A stretch of 64,000 nt of DNA from Paraflavitalea soli (GCF_003555545.1 NZ_CP032157.1:3848546-3912545), one strand, 5' to 3'; numbered from the stretch's first letter, positions 53,052 to 61,560 are shown. The notes: generated by a model not told the origin, from the sequence alone. Program-made: numbers and translations.

Positions 53052-53873
53052 ATGAAGAAAATCACCTACATAGCGTTTGCGATCACCATTATAGCCTCAG
53101 CTTGTGGTAATAACGACACTCCCTCTCCGGATGTTCCCAATACTGGAAACGAGGCCCCGCCGCCCGTTATTCCTTTTAGTGTGGTTAACAAGCTTCCCCA
53201 CGATACCACCTATTTCACCGAAGGGCTCGAGTTTCACAACGGCCAGTTGCTGGAAAGTTCAGGCGGTAATGACGATGGTAGTCCCTACCCTTCAGAATTT
53301 GGTGTGGTAAACAGGGAAACGGGAAAAGTGGTGACCAAAGCAAAGCTCGACAAGTCCAAACATTTTGGAGAAGGCATTACCGTATTTAAGGATAAGCTCT
53401 ATCAGTTAACCTGGCAGAGCGGAGCAGGGTTTGTATATGATGTTAATACATTCAAACTCATCAAAGAATTCAAATTGCCTACCCGCGAAGGTTGGGGATT
53501 GACACACGACAGTGCTTCCCTCATCATGAGCGATGGCACCAGTAACCTATACTTCCTGGACCCCGATTCCCTGCGCGTGAAATACACCGTCAATGTAATT
53601 CACAACGGCAGTCCGGTTGGCAACATCAATGAACTGGAGTATGTAAATGGTGTGATCTATGCCAACAAATGGGGCGATACCAACATTCTTAAGATCGACC
53701 CCGTATCCGGAAAGATATTGGGCCAATTGGACCTTTCCAACCTCGACAAGGAAGCAAAAGCCGTATATCCCGGTGCAGCAGAATTAAATGGCATTGCCTA
53801 TGACAGCACCACCGGCAAACTCTATGTTACCGGCAAGAAATGGCCTTTCCTGTATGAGATCAAAATACAATAG
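53052..53873 (+). CDS. Glutaminyl-peptide cyclotransferase (plant-type, beta-propeller), lipoprotein
   Basis: Turns N-terminal Gln into pyroglutamate. 273 residues from MKKITYIAFA. A lipobox (IIASACGNN, Cys19) anchors it in the envelope. The family text is clear: HDTTYFTEGLEFHNGQLLESSG, LTWQSGAGFVYD, EGWGLTHDSASLIMSDGTS, NINELEYVNGVIYANKW and ELNGIAYDSTTGKLYVTGK, the five-bladed propeller of the plant/bacterial enzyme type. It is the expected modifier of exported proteins whose signal peptides end before Gln, of which this window holds many. Confidence 0.94.
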   Translation: MKKITYIAFAITIIASACGNNDTPSPDVPNTGNEAPPPVIPFSVVNKLPHDTTYFTEGLEFHNGQLLESSGGNDDGSPYPSEFGVVNRETGKVVTKAKLDKSKHFGEGITVFKDKLYQLTWQSGAGFVYDVNTFKLIKEFKLPTREGWGLTHDSASLIMSDGTSNLYFLDPDSLRVKYTVNVIHNGSPVGNINELEYVNGVIYANKWGDTNILKIDPVSGKILGQLDLSNLDKEAKAVYPGAAELNGIAYDSTTGKLYVTGKKWPFLYEIKIQ

Positions 53874-53890
53874 CCTCTGTCAGGCTGAGC

Positions 53891-53987
53891 AATGTCACCC
53901 TGGAGCCTGTCGAAGGGCTGTCGAAGCCTGTCTTTCTTCCCAACTCTAAAGGGACTTGTCGAAACCTTTAACCGCGAAGCGGTTAAA
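53891..53987. repeat. Dispersed-repeat-like spacer with a 9-bp hairpin
   Basis: TGTCACCCTGGAGCCTGTCG and a second CTGTCGAAG word resemble the TGTCACCCTGAGC...GTCGAAGG elements common in Bacteroidota. At 53967-53987 TTTAACCGC and GCGGTTAAA form a perfect 9-bp stem with a GAA loop. Confidence 0.55.
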
Positions 53988-54039
53988 TTCTGTGCAAATC
54001 GGAGAAATCTGTGAGCTGTCTTTACTTAACCCAAGGCGT

Positions 54040-54942
54040 TTATTTCCCGATCACATAGATCAGCGAGCTGCATTTTTCCCGCTGGCTCCAGGCTTTGGAG
54101 TTGGAGATCAATCCGCGCAGGAAACCTTTCACCATGCTCGACTTACCCGTTTTATATTGCTCACTCAGCAGGCTTACGTAGAAGCTATCAAACCACATAG
54201 GTATCGTAGACTTTACTGTGAGGCCATGGGGAGAAAGCAGCGTACGCATCGAAGCCGGAGAAAAATGATAGAGGTGTCTGGGCACATCATAAGCTGCCCA
54301 GTATTCTCCATAAAAAGCAGCGTCGTGCGAAGTGTAATTGGGTACTGCAATGAACAATACCCCGCCAGGTTTTAATAATACTTTCAGTTGATCGAGGTAT
54401 TCGTGAAGTTGATGCACATGTTCCAATACATGCCACATCGTAATAGCATCAAAATGGCCGGGAGGCAACTTAAACAGGTCACTCGTATCCTGCAAAGCGA
54501 TCCGGTTTTGTTCAAGCGCCCGTTTGCGGGTCTCCCCATCCGGTTCCAATCCCGTTACCTGCCAGCCGGCCGCACGCATAAAGCCGGCAAAAGCCCCCAC
54601 ACCAGCGCCTACATCCAGCAGGTTGCCCGTTGTGCGTTTGGAGACAGACTGCACCAGTTTTTTCTTACTGTTCAGTGTATAATTCCGTACGATATGATAA
54701 AGCCTGTTGACAAGCCCTTTGCTCGTATTGGTATGCGAGATGTAATTTTCTGACTGATAATATTTACCGATCGCAGCTTCGGCCGGGATATCCTGCGTAA
54801 ACCGCAGGGAGCAGGCATCACAATGCCATACCTCAAAAAGCTCCTTGGATACTGTATAATCTTTTACAGCCAGTACTTTATGTATGGCAGAGGCTTTACA
54901 GGCCGGGCATTGCGTATAGTGAACCGTTTCCATTTTTTCCAC
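54040..54942 (-). CDS. Class I SAM-dependent methyltransferase with N-terminal zinc ribbon
   Basis: 300 residues (Met4 at 54933 is an alternative start). Residues 10-50 have two CxxC pairs (QCPACKAS and WHCDACSLRF), a zinc ribbon. The Rossmann methyltransferase core follows: LLDVGAGVGAFAGFMRAAGW (motif I), TGLEPDGET (post-I) and DAITMWHVLEHV (motif II/III). Such two-part enzymes often methylate sugars or lipids in envelope synthesis, but the acceptor here is unknown. Confidence 0.9.
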   Translation of the reverse strand: MEKMETVHYTQCPACKASAIHKVLAVKDYTVSKELFEVWHCDACSLRFTQDIPAEAAIGKYYQSENYISHTNTSKGLVNRLYHIVRNYTLNSKKKLVQSVSKRTTGNLLDVGAGVGAFAGFMRAAGWQVTGLEPDGETRKRALEQNRIALQDTSDLFKLPPGHFDAITMWHVLEHVHQLHEYLDQLKVLLKPGGVLFIAVPNYTSHDAAFYGEYWAAYDVPRHLYHFSPASMRTLLSPHGLTVKSTIPMWFDSFYVSLLSEQYKTGKSSMVKGFLRGLISNSKAWSQREKCSSLIYVIGK

Positions 54943-54968
54943 GGTTGCAAAGAAAGCAAAAGAATGTG

Positions 54969-55061
54969 GAATACAGAATAGAGAATACAGAATTAGCGAT
55001 CAGGTGCCGGATGCCAGGTTTTACGGCCTTTTCAACCTGTCAACTTTTCAACTGATCAGCG
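54969..55061. repeat. GAATACA heptads and TCAACTTT octads in one spacer
   Basis: 54969-54996: GAATACA, GAATAGA, GAATACA, GAATTAG. 55030-55061: TTTCAACC, TGTCAACT, TTTCAACT, GATCAGCG. The heptad unit also occurs near 29.7 and 38.7 kb, the octad at 55.8 kb. Confidence 0.7.
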
Positions 55062-55688
55062 TGCAACATCTATATGTTGCTGATTCCCCGTATTCGAAGG
55101 AGAAAAGCCATTATTATAGAAGTGAAAGAAGATCACACTCAAGGCTATGGCGGCAATAATGAGGGCATAGATCCACCAGGTGTTCTTTTCAACGGCCTCT
55201 TCTTCGGGCCAGGCATTGGCTGTTTCTTCCGTATTGATCTCCCGGATTACTTCCCGGTCGCCCACCAGCATCGTATGCTGCGTATTGCTGTGGATCACCC
55301 GCGTTGCCGGCGCTGGCTGTTGCGCCGAAGGAATGGCCCCTGAAGCTTCAAAAACAATATCTCCCGAAACATCCTTTTTCAGCGCTCCTACCCCTTTCCA
55401 TTCCACCACCTCATCTGTACGCAGCCGGTTACGCAGGTCGTACGCCCACTCATTGTACCATTTGATCGCCTCATAATCTGCTATATCCTTTTGCTGCGCC
55501 AGGTAGGTAAAGAACTCTTTATCAGGAGCATCAAAGTACTTATCAAACCGGAAATGGTACGAAGGCGGCAGTATCTGCTTATTGATAAAATCCGTTTGCG
55601 CCGGGATCCGTTCAATATAAACAGTCCCCAGGCCCGGGATACTTATACTTTTATGTTGTAGCAAATAACTGGTCAGCGCTTCTGTCAT
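55056..55688 (-). CDS. CCDC81-type HU-domain membrane protein
   Basis: 210 residues. The N-terminal part (about 5-65: SYLLQHKSISIPGLGTVYIER) fits the Bacteroidota HU-CCDC81 domain; a second HU-like part is at about 70-115 (WKGVGALKKDVSGDIVF). One membrane helix is at about 171-190, with a short periplasmic tail. Most relatives carry a C-terminal SPOR domain that binds peptidoglycan; here none is seen. It may link the nucleoid or another cytoplasmic partner to the inner membrane. It follows the barrel and TPR genes on the same strand. Confidence 0.82.
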   Translation of the reverse strand: MTEALTSYLLQHKSISIPGLGTVYIERIPAQTDFINKQILPPSYHFRFDKYFDAPDKEFFTYLAQQKDIADYEAIKWYNEWAYDLRNRLRTDEVVEWKGVGALKKDVSGDIVFEASGAIPSAQQPAPATRVIHSNTQHTMLVGDREVIREINTEETANAWPEEEAVEKNTWWIYALIIAAIALSVIFFHFYNNGFSPSNTGNQQHIDVAR

Positions 55689-55831
55689 ATTCCGCAGGTT
55701 TTAGCGTTGCGAAGCAACAGTTTTTCCATGGGAAAAACAAAGAAAAATTACTATCCGCCGGGTCCTTTACCCCCTTTCCAGGTCTCCCTTCCCAACCGGT
55801 CAGATCTACTCACCCTTCCAACCTTGTTAGC

Positions 55832-55872
55832 CTTTCAACTTTTCAACCCTCCCAACCTATCAACTCGTCAAC
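55832..55872. repeat. Octamer repeat array, TCAAC type
   Basis: CTTTCAAC, TTTTCAAC, CCTCCCAAC, CTATCAAC, TCGTCAAC, one word per 8-9 nt, ending at the stop of the barrel gene (55873). Confidence 0.75.
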
Positions 55873-57537
55873 CTACTTCTGATTAAAGGAATACGTGATC
55901 CCGCCCAGGATATTGAATCCGAATACCTGGTATTGGTTCCAGCGTTCGTATTTATTATTGAGGATATTGTTCATCTGCAGCCACAGGTTGAAGTTTTTCG
56001 TAATGCGAAACTCAGCCCCTGCATTCAGGTCAAAACCAGCGCTGCTTTTATAGGCATCGCCGTTTTTAGCACGGTACCTTGGCCCGTCCCAGGCCCAGAT
56101 ATCCGTATGGAACCACAGGTCTTTCATCATTTGCCAGCGCAGGCCCGCATTTAATTCAATCGGTATCAATCCCCAGGCTTTTAATTCCTGCTCCACTTTC
56201 GTAAACCAGTTGAAGTTAACAGCCGCAGAAGCATTGAATTTCTCTCCTATATTATAGCCCACTTCCGTATGCAGGTTCACCGCATTGATCTGTGGTTCGA
56301 AGATCGTATTGAAGGTTTTGCCATCTACCGTATCATTCACGAATAAGGCCATGTCCGTAAACTTCTGCAGCCCCACTTTCGCTGAATAAGTAAAATGTCC
56401 CGCTATCGATCCTTTAAAACCAGCGTAGCGCTCTTCCACCCGTGTATTCATTAAAGAATCGGGCTGCGCCAGCCAGGGATTCATAGAAGCAAGCCGCTGG
56501 TAGGAACCTTTGAGGTAATAACCGATCCACCCCAGTTGCAACGTCAGTTGCTTGTCGTTGGTAGTGATATCAGCCATCAGGTTGGGCAGCAGGTTGAACC
56601 GCTTATTTTGCCAGCTGGGCATCGCACCGCCATGGATGTACAGGTTGGGCGTTTTGTACAGCACGGCTGCTGCCACCTGGTACAGGTTATTATTGTCTGT
56701 GAATTTGCCGCCGCTTTTATCTACCGTGTAATTCGTAAGGTCTGCCGTAACACCCAGCTTGAAAGCAAACTCATCTCCAAATGATTTTTCCAGCGGCAGG
56801 TTGAGCACCGTATTAGCCTCACGCCCCTTGATATTGTGGTTGTCACCAAACACACTCACCCGCAAACTGGGATGATAACTCAGACCGAATTCAGTTGGCT
56901 CCAGGTTACGGAAATGTACCTTGCCTTCAATGGTCTGAAAACGCTGGCGCAGGTCACTCTTCGTAAATACCAGCGTTTCCGGCTGGTAGCCATAGAGGTA
57001 ATAATCATTGCTGCTAAAACCCAGCGTACCATTCCATTCCAGGTTGCTGGATGTTTTATAAGTACCTGCCACACCTACGCTGGCCAGGCTGTTCTTTTGA
57101 AATTCCTTATCCCCTTTCGAATTGTAATAATTGGCAAATACATTGAAGAAGCTGCTTTTGCCATCTCCAAAACTGAAACCTGCCTTTACATAAGGTTGGT
57201 GCACATTGCCAATGCCTACTTTGATATAGTTACTGTACTGCCAGTTGTTGAGCGAATCCATTTGCAGCGCTACCGGTTTAAGTTCCGCAGGCTGGTATTG
57301 GAAGTATAAGTTTTGTACAGGAATATTATAAGTAAGCGCGGGCCTTGTCGTATCTACCAAAGGAGGCGCCGCATTGAAGTTGATCTTGGCAGCTTCCCTT
57401 AATACAGGCTTAAAGGTGGATGTAATATCAATCGTTTTACGTTTGGTAGTATCCTGCGCCAGGGCTGTGATCCCCACTCCCAGGCAACAAGCACTGATCG
57501 CTACTACTTTAAAAACCGATGTATGATTCATCTGCAA
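55873..57537 (-). CDS. Outer-membrane beta-barrel protein (TonB-dependent-receptor-like, no plug)
   Basis: 554 residues. A signal peptide is cut before Gln (TALAQDTTK). After a short linker (RKTIDITSTFKPVLREAAK) the rest is alternating strand and turn typical of a 16- to 22-strand barrel, ending NILGGITYSFNQK with an aromatic near the C-terminus. No plug or TonB box is present, so it is a barrel relative of TonB receptors, not a working one. It lies between the TPR gene (128 bp) and the HU-domain gene (184 bp), same strand. Confidence 0.82.
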   Translation of the reverse strand: MQMNHTSVFKVVAISACCLGVGITALAQDTTKRKTIDITSTFKPVLREAAKINFNAAPPLVDTTRPALTYNIPVQNLYFQYQPAELKPVALQMDSLNNWQYSNYIKVGIGNVHQPYVKAGFSFGDGKSSFFNVFANYYNSKGDKEFQKNSLASVGVAGTYKTSSNLEWNGTLGFSSNDYYLYGYQPETLVFTKSDLRQRFQTIEGKVHFRNLEPTEFGLSYHPSLRVSVFGDNHNIKGREANTVLNLPLEKSFGDEFAFKLGVTADLTNYTVDKSGGKFTDNNNLYQVAAAVLYKTPNLYIHGGAMPSWQNKRFNLLPNLMADITTNDKQLTLQLGWIGYYLKGSYQRLASMNPWLAQPDSLMNTRVEERYAGFKGSIAGHFTYSAKVGLQKFTDMALFVNDTVDGKTFNTIFEPQINAVNLHTEVGYNIGEKFNASAAVNFNWFTKVEQELKAWGLIPIELNAGLRWQMMKDLWFHTDIWAWDGPRYRAKNGDAYKSSAGFDLNAGAEFRITKNFNLWLQMNNILNNKYERWNQYQVFGFNILGGITYSFNQK

Positions 57538-57573
57538 ATTGATTCTGTGTTGTTAAGTTTGATACCCTGATCT

Positions 57574-57660
57574 TGTCATTTCGAGTCCTGCCATACGTCG
57601 CTGTACCTCCAACCATTCCACAGGACGAGAAATCTGCTATCGAGGCAAACGGCTCGAAGC
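57574..57660. repeat. Dispersed GTCATTTCGA...GAGAAATCTGCTATCGA element
   Basis: TTGTCATTTCGAGTCC begins the spacer and GAGAAATCTGCTATCGAGGC closes it. A related, shorter form is at 51235-51290 (GTCATCTCGACC, GAGAGATCCGCTATCGAAGC). The two ends look like the arms of a REP-type element. Confidence 0.6.
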
Positions 57661-57665
57661 TTCCC

Positions 57666-60600
57666 CTACTCCACTTTACTCCCCTTCTTCTCCGCATCAG
57701 CTGTTTCTTTCAGCTTTCTCTCTGCTTCCTGCCGCAGCTCTTCTATTTTGGCATTGTCCACCACACTCTGGTAAGTGGCTTTCGCATTGAAATAATCCTG
57801 CTCTTTGAAATACACATCACCCAGTAAGATATAGGCTTTCGTTACCCAGTTTTCATAAGAACCCGCCTTGTTGATCACTTCAAAAGCCGCCTTCTCAGCA
57901 TCCTTCAGACGGTTCTGTGCCAAAAAGCTGTTGGCGATCTCATACCGCGCTTCTGCACCATAGGCCGATTTACTGAGCGATACCACCGAACGATAAGCCG
58001 TAATAGCCTGTTCGTATTCTTTGGCATTCTGGTGCGATTTGGCAATCGCCAGGTTGGCCAGCACTTTATCGTCCGTACCAATACCCTTCTGGTTGAGCAG
58101 GTCACGCGCATTGGCTACCGCTTCATTCCACTTTTGTAACTGATACTGACTACGCAGCAAACCACGCATCGCTTCCAGCTTGTTTTCCTGCGAAGAAGCA
58201 AAATCCTTCAGCTTGCTGAAATACTTTTCAGCCTTCACATAATCTTTCAGATCGAAGAAATTGAGGCGCGCAGCATTGACCAGTGATTTCTCACCAAATT
58301 TATGCGGCACCCTGTCAGCCAGTATTTCATACCCGGCAGCAGCCTTGGCCCAGTCTTTTTGATTGAAATAGATCTCACTCTTATAATAAAGCGCCTCCAG
58401 CGAGTTTTTACCTTCAGGGAACTTGGCCAGGTATTCTTCAAACTTCTTCGCAGCAGCCGGGAAATTCCCATTGTTGAACTGCACTTCAGCCTCCTGGTAA
58501 GCCAGCTCATCTTCCTGCGTACCCGTGATCTCCTTACCCATCGTACGCGCAAAATTCACGTACTCACTCGTTTTCCCCTGCTCGATGTAAATGATCCGCG
58601 CATTCTCCAGCGCAGCATCCGCTTCCGGAGCATTGGGAAACTGCTTCAGGATAGCAGTATATTGATTCAAAGCCTCTGTATTATTATCGAGGTTGTAATA
58701 GGCGATACCCATTTTCAAATGCGCCTTGGGCTTAAGCGAGGAATTGGGATCACTCACCACATTTTTCAGGTAAGGGATCGCTTCCCGGAACTGCTCATTG
58801 GCCAGCAGCGTTACCGCCACCTCCATATTGGCATCCGCTACCAGGCCTGAGGTAGGATACTTCCGGCTGATCGTAGACAATAGGTTGATCTTTTCTTTAC
58901 CATTCGATACACCCGCGATCATCGCTTTCTGGAACGTAGCATAATCACTGGCCGGCCAGGAATAGTCCAGTACCTTATTATACATCGTTTCCGCTTTCTT
59001 GTAATCGCGGCTCATATAATAACAATCTGCGATCCGTACAAAAGCATCCTGCTCAATAGCCGGTGCATTGATCTTCGGCGAGGCAGATGCTACCTGCTCA
59101 AAGAATCCCTGCGCCTGCTTGTAATTCTCTTTTTTCAGGAAACTATAACCCAGGTTGTATTTCGCATTGACCGGGTTCACCTCTCCGTTTACCACCGGTG
59201 TCTTCAGGTATTCAAAATAATATTTGATCGCATCATCCAGTTTATTCAACCGGTAGGAGATCTCTCCTTTCCAAAACAGCACAAAAGGCAGTACAGCCGT
59301 ATTGTTGGGATCAATTTCTGCCCGGGTAAGCAACTCCATGGCCGTTACCAGCATGCCATCATTGGCCAACTCCGTAGCACGGCCATACAATATTTTAGGA
59401 TACAACCGCCGGGCATTGGGCGAAGGCGATTTTACACTTTCCAGCAAGGCCAGCGCATCTTTATAATTGTTCGTATTCGCCAGCACACTCACCATCAGTT
59501 CCCGCGCTTCATTGTTGTACTCAGATTGCGGGTAAGCCTGAGTGAATTTCTGCAGCTCCGTCAAAGCCACATCCTGGTAGCCAAGTTCATAAGAAAGCTT
59601 GGCATAATTGTACATCGAAATTTCCTTCTGCTTGGCATTACTGTTGTTCGAAGCCCCGATCAGGAAGGCATTACGCGCATTGGCCTTTTGCCCCGTCTTA
59701 AGATAGGCGTCCCCCAGAAGGTACATGGCGTTCTGGGCCAGCGAATCTTCCTTACCACTCACCTGCTTAAAACCATCAATTGCCTTTGTCCAGTTGGCAG
59801 CCTTATAATAACAATAGGACAGTTCATATACATCTTCCCGGCGCACCTTGTCCGACCTGGTTACATAGGTTTCCAGGTAGGGCAATGCTTTGGCATATTC
59901 CTTCTTTTCAAAATAGGCATGCCCTACGATCTGGCGCATTTCCAGGTCATAGTGCAGGTTGCCCCTTTTCAGTTTATTTTCTGCGTATTCCAGCGCCTTG
60001 TCCTTCTGTCCCAGCGAATAATAGATATTGGCCACATAATAAGGCACCACCTTACCATAATTGGGATGGTCTTCTACTACCGCAAAAGCATCCAGCGCAT
60101 CCCGGTACTTTTTATCGTAGAAGGATAAGAAACCATAGTAATAGTTAGCATCTATATAGTTGGGATCATCCTTCATTTGACGGATCGCGTCAAACATCGG
60201 CTTGGCCTTGTCAAACTGCTTATTGGTGAAATAACCATAGCCCAAGTGGAATTTCATGTCCGCTATTTCGCGGTTGGTGAGGTTGGCAATATCTGCCTGC
60301 TCGTATAAAGGGATCGCTTCCCCGTAGTTTTGCTGGCGGAAATAATACTCTGCCAGGTGAAAGCCCATCATTTGCGTACGCACCTCATTATCCTCCAGGT
60401 CTATAAAGTTCTTTGCTTTTTCCACCGCACTCTTTTCATTTTGTTTGAGCGCGCAAACGATTGTATAATACTTTATCTCCTGGTAAGGAATGGCCTGGTT
60501 GGTAATGTCCGGCTCCCGCTGTTTCAACTCCAGGTCTTTGAGCAAAGGATAAGCCAGGCTGTATTGTTCCCGCTGAAAATACTCTTTCGCCTGCTTATAA

Positions 60601-60692
60601 GAAGCCTGGGGGTCGTTGATGAAACGCGTTTGCTGGGCAATAGAAAAATGGGAAAGACCAAGAAGAGCAATAATAGCTGTCGATTTTTTCAT
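57666..60692 (-). CDS. Large tetratricopeptide repeat protein
   Basis: About 1008 residues from MKKSTAIIALLGLSHFSIA; cleavage before Gln (SIAQQTRF). Nearly the whole chain is TPR and TPR-like helices, for example QNYGEAIPLYEQADIANL, KEYAKALPYLETYVTR and NLGYSFLKKENYKQAQGFFEQ, more than twenty units. It should be in the periplasm or at the inner face of the outer membrane and act as a scaffold. It is first in a minus-strand series with the barrel and HU-domain genes, suggesting one envelope complex. Confidence 0.85.
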   Translation of the reverse strand: MKKSTAIIALLGLSHFSIAQQTRFINDPQASYKQAKEYFQREQYSLAYPLLKDLELKQREPDITNQAIPYQEIKYYTIVCALKQNEKSAVEKAKNFIDLEDNEVRTQMMGFHLAEYYFRQQNYGEAIPLYEQADIANLTNREIADMKFHLGYGYFTNKQFDKAKPMFDAIRQMKDDPNYIDANYYYGFLSFYDKKYRDALDAFAVVEDHPNYGKVVPYYVANIYYSLGQKDKALEYAENKLKRGNLHYDLEMRQIVGHAYFEKKEYAKALPYLETYVTRSDKVRREDVYELSYCYYKAANWTKAIDGFKQVSGKEDSLAQNAMYLLGDAYLKTGQKANARNAFLIGASNNSNAKQKEISMYNYAKLSYELGYQDVALTELQKFTQAYPQSEYNNEARELMVSVLANTNNYKDALALLESVKSPSPNARRLYPKILYGRATELANDGMLVTAMELLTRAEIDPNNTAVLPFVLFWKGEISYRLNKLDDAIKYYFEYLKTPVVNGEVNPVNAKYNLGYSFLKKENYKQAQGFFEQVASASPKINAPAIEQDAFVRIADCYYMSRDYKKAETMYNKVLDYSWPASDYATFQKAMIAGVSNGKEKINLLSTISRKYPTSGLVADANMEVAVTLLANEQFREAIPYLKNVVSDPNSSLKPKAHLKMGIAYYNLDNNTEALNQYTAILKQFPNAPEADAALENARIIYIEQGKTSEYVNFARTMGKEITGTQEDELAYQEAEVQFNNGNFPAAAKKFEEYLAKFPEGKNSLEALYYKSEIYFNQKDWAKAAAGYEILADRVPHKFGEKSLVNAARLNFFDLKDYVKAEKYFSKLKDFASSQENKLEAMRGLLRSQYQLQKWNEAVANARDLLNQKGIGTDDKVLANLAIAKSHQNAKEYEQAITAYRSVVSLSKSAYGAEARYEIANSFLAQNRLKDAEKAAFEVINKAGSYENWVTKAYILLGDVYFKEQDYFNAKATYQSVVDNAKIEELRQEAERKLKETADAEKKGSKVE

Positions 60693-60942
60693 TCCCTGCA
60701 TTTTAATTCAATTCTATTTTGTTGGGGGGAGCAAAAAAAATTACGAATAACGAATCGGATTTGTGGTGCTGATCTTATTTCCCGTTCGACATTCGTAGTA
60801 CTTCTGTTGGCTCTCCTGCTGGGTTTTTAACGTGGTAAAGTTTCTAATTATTTTATGTTCAACCAAAGATCGTTCCTAACACTGTGGATAAGTGCAAGGA
60901 TTAACAATTCTTTTTGATTATGCATAGCAAAAACAAATCCAT

Positions 60943-60950
60943 TATTTTTG
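60943..60950 (+). promoter_or_regulatory. -7 promoter element for the DoxX gene
   Basis: TATTTTTG is an exact TAnnTTTG, 18 bp before the ATG at 60968. Confidence 0.6.
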
Positions 60951-60967
60951 AAAAAACATCCAACTGT

Positions 60968-61375
60968 ATGAGTAAACTATTATCCACCAATTACACCAGC
61001 GGTGCCTTTAATTTCGGCGCGCTGATACTACGCCTCGCTATGGGAGGCCTGTTATTACCACACGGATACGATAAGCTGATCCATTTTGCCCAGTACAAAA
61101 CTCAATTCATCAATTTCATGGGAATTGGTGTTACCCTGTCACTGGCACTTACAGTATTTGCAGAATTCTTTTGCTCACTGTTTGTAGTCCTTGGCCTTGC
61201 TTCCCGCCTGGCAGCAATACCACCCGCCATTGCCATGTTTGTAGCCTTGTGGAAAGGACACAACCTCGATATTTTTGGCAAAGGAGAACATGCAGCTTTA
61301 TTCATGTTTGGCTTCCTCGTCATAGTGATCATCGGACCTGGCAAAGCCAGCGTTGACGGAGCAATGGGCAAATAA
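60968..61375 (+). CDS. DoxX family membrane protein
   Basis: 135 residues from MSKLLSTNYTSG; the longer start at 60914 lies before the promoter. Four membrane helices and the family text LRLAMGGLLLPHGYDKL, FAEFFCSLFVVLGLASRLAA and GHNLDIFGKGEHAALFMFG. DoxX proteins are small membrane partners of oxidoreductases; the exact role is unclear. Confidence 0.92.
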   Translation: MSKLLSTNYTSGAFNFGALILRLAMGGLLLPHGYDKLIHFAQYKTQFINFMGIGVTLSLALTVFAEFFCSLFVVLGLASRLAAIPPAIAMFVALWKGHNLDIFGKGEHAALFMFGFLVIVIIGPGKASVDGAMGK

Positions 61376-61386
61376 CCCAGGCCGGT

Positions 61387-61420
61387 AAGTTGTTAAGCTT
61401 TGAACAAAGCTTAACAACTT
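61387..61420. terminator. 16-bp perfect palindrome after the DoxX gene
   Basis: AAGTTGTTAAGCTTTG (61387-61402) is the exact reverse complement of 61405-61420, with two bases between. It could terminate the DoxX transcript, but no T run follows. Confidence 0.5.
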
Positions 61421-61460
61421 ATCGCACTCCCCTTCGAAGCAAAAGATTCAAAGCAAACGA

Positions 61461-61523
61461 ATTGCCGATTGCCCCTCGAAGCAAACGCATTGCCGACTGC
61501 CGATTGCCGACTGCCGATTGCCG
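61461..61523. repeat. Heptamer repeat array, TGCCGAC type
   Basis: ATTGCCG at 61461, ATTGCCC at 61468, then after TCGAAGCAAACGC five heptads at 61489-61523: ATTGCCG, ACTGCCG, ATTGCCG, ACTGCCG, ATTGCCG. It lies directly before the thioesterase start. Confidence 0.8.
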
Positions 61524-61560
61524 GATTCCCAAAACAAACATTCACAACCCACAACGCCCC

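Noticed and set aside
61390-61560. Upstream extension of the thioesterase
   Set aside because: It would translate the heptamer array and a palindrome into low-complexity peptide; the family N-terminus begins at 61561.
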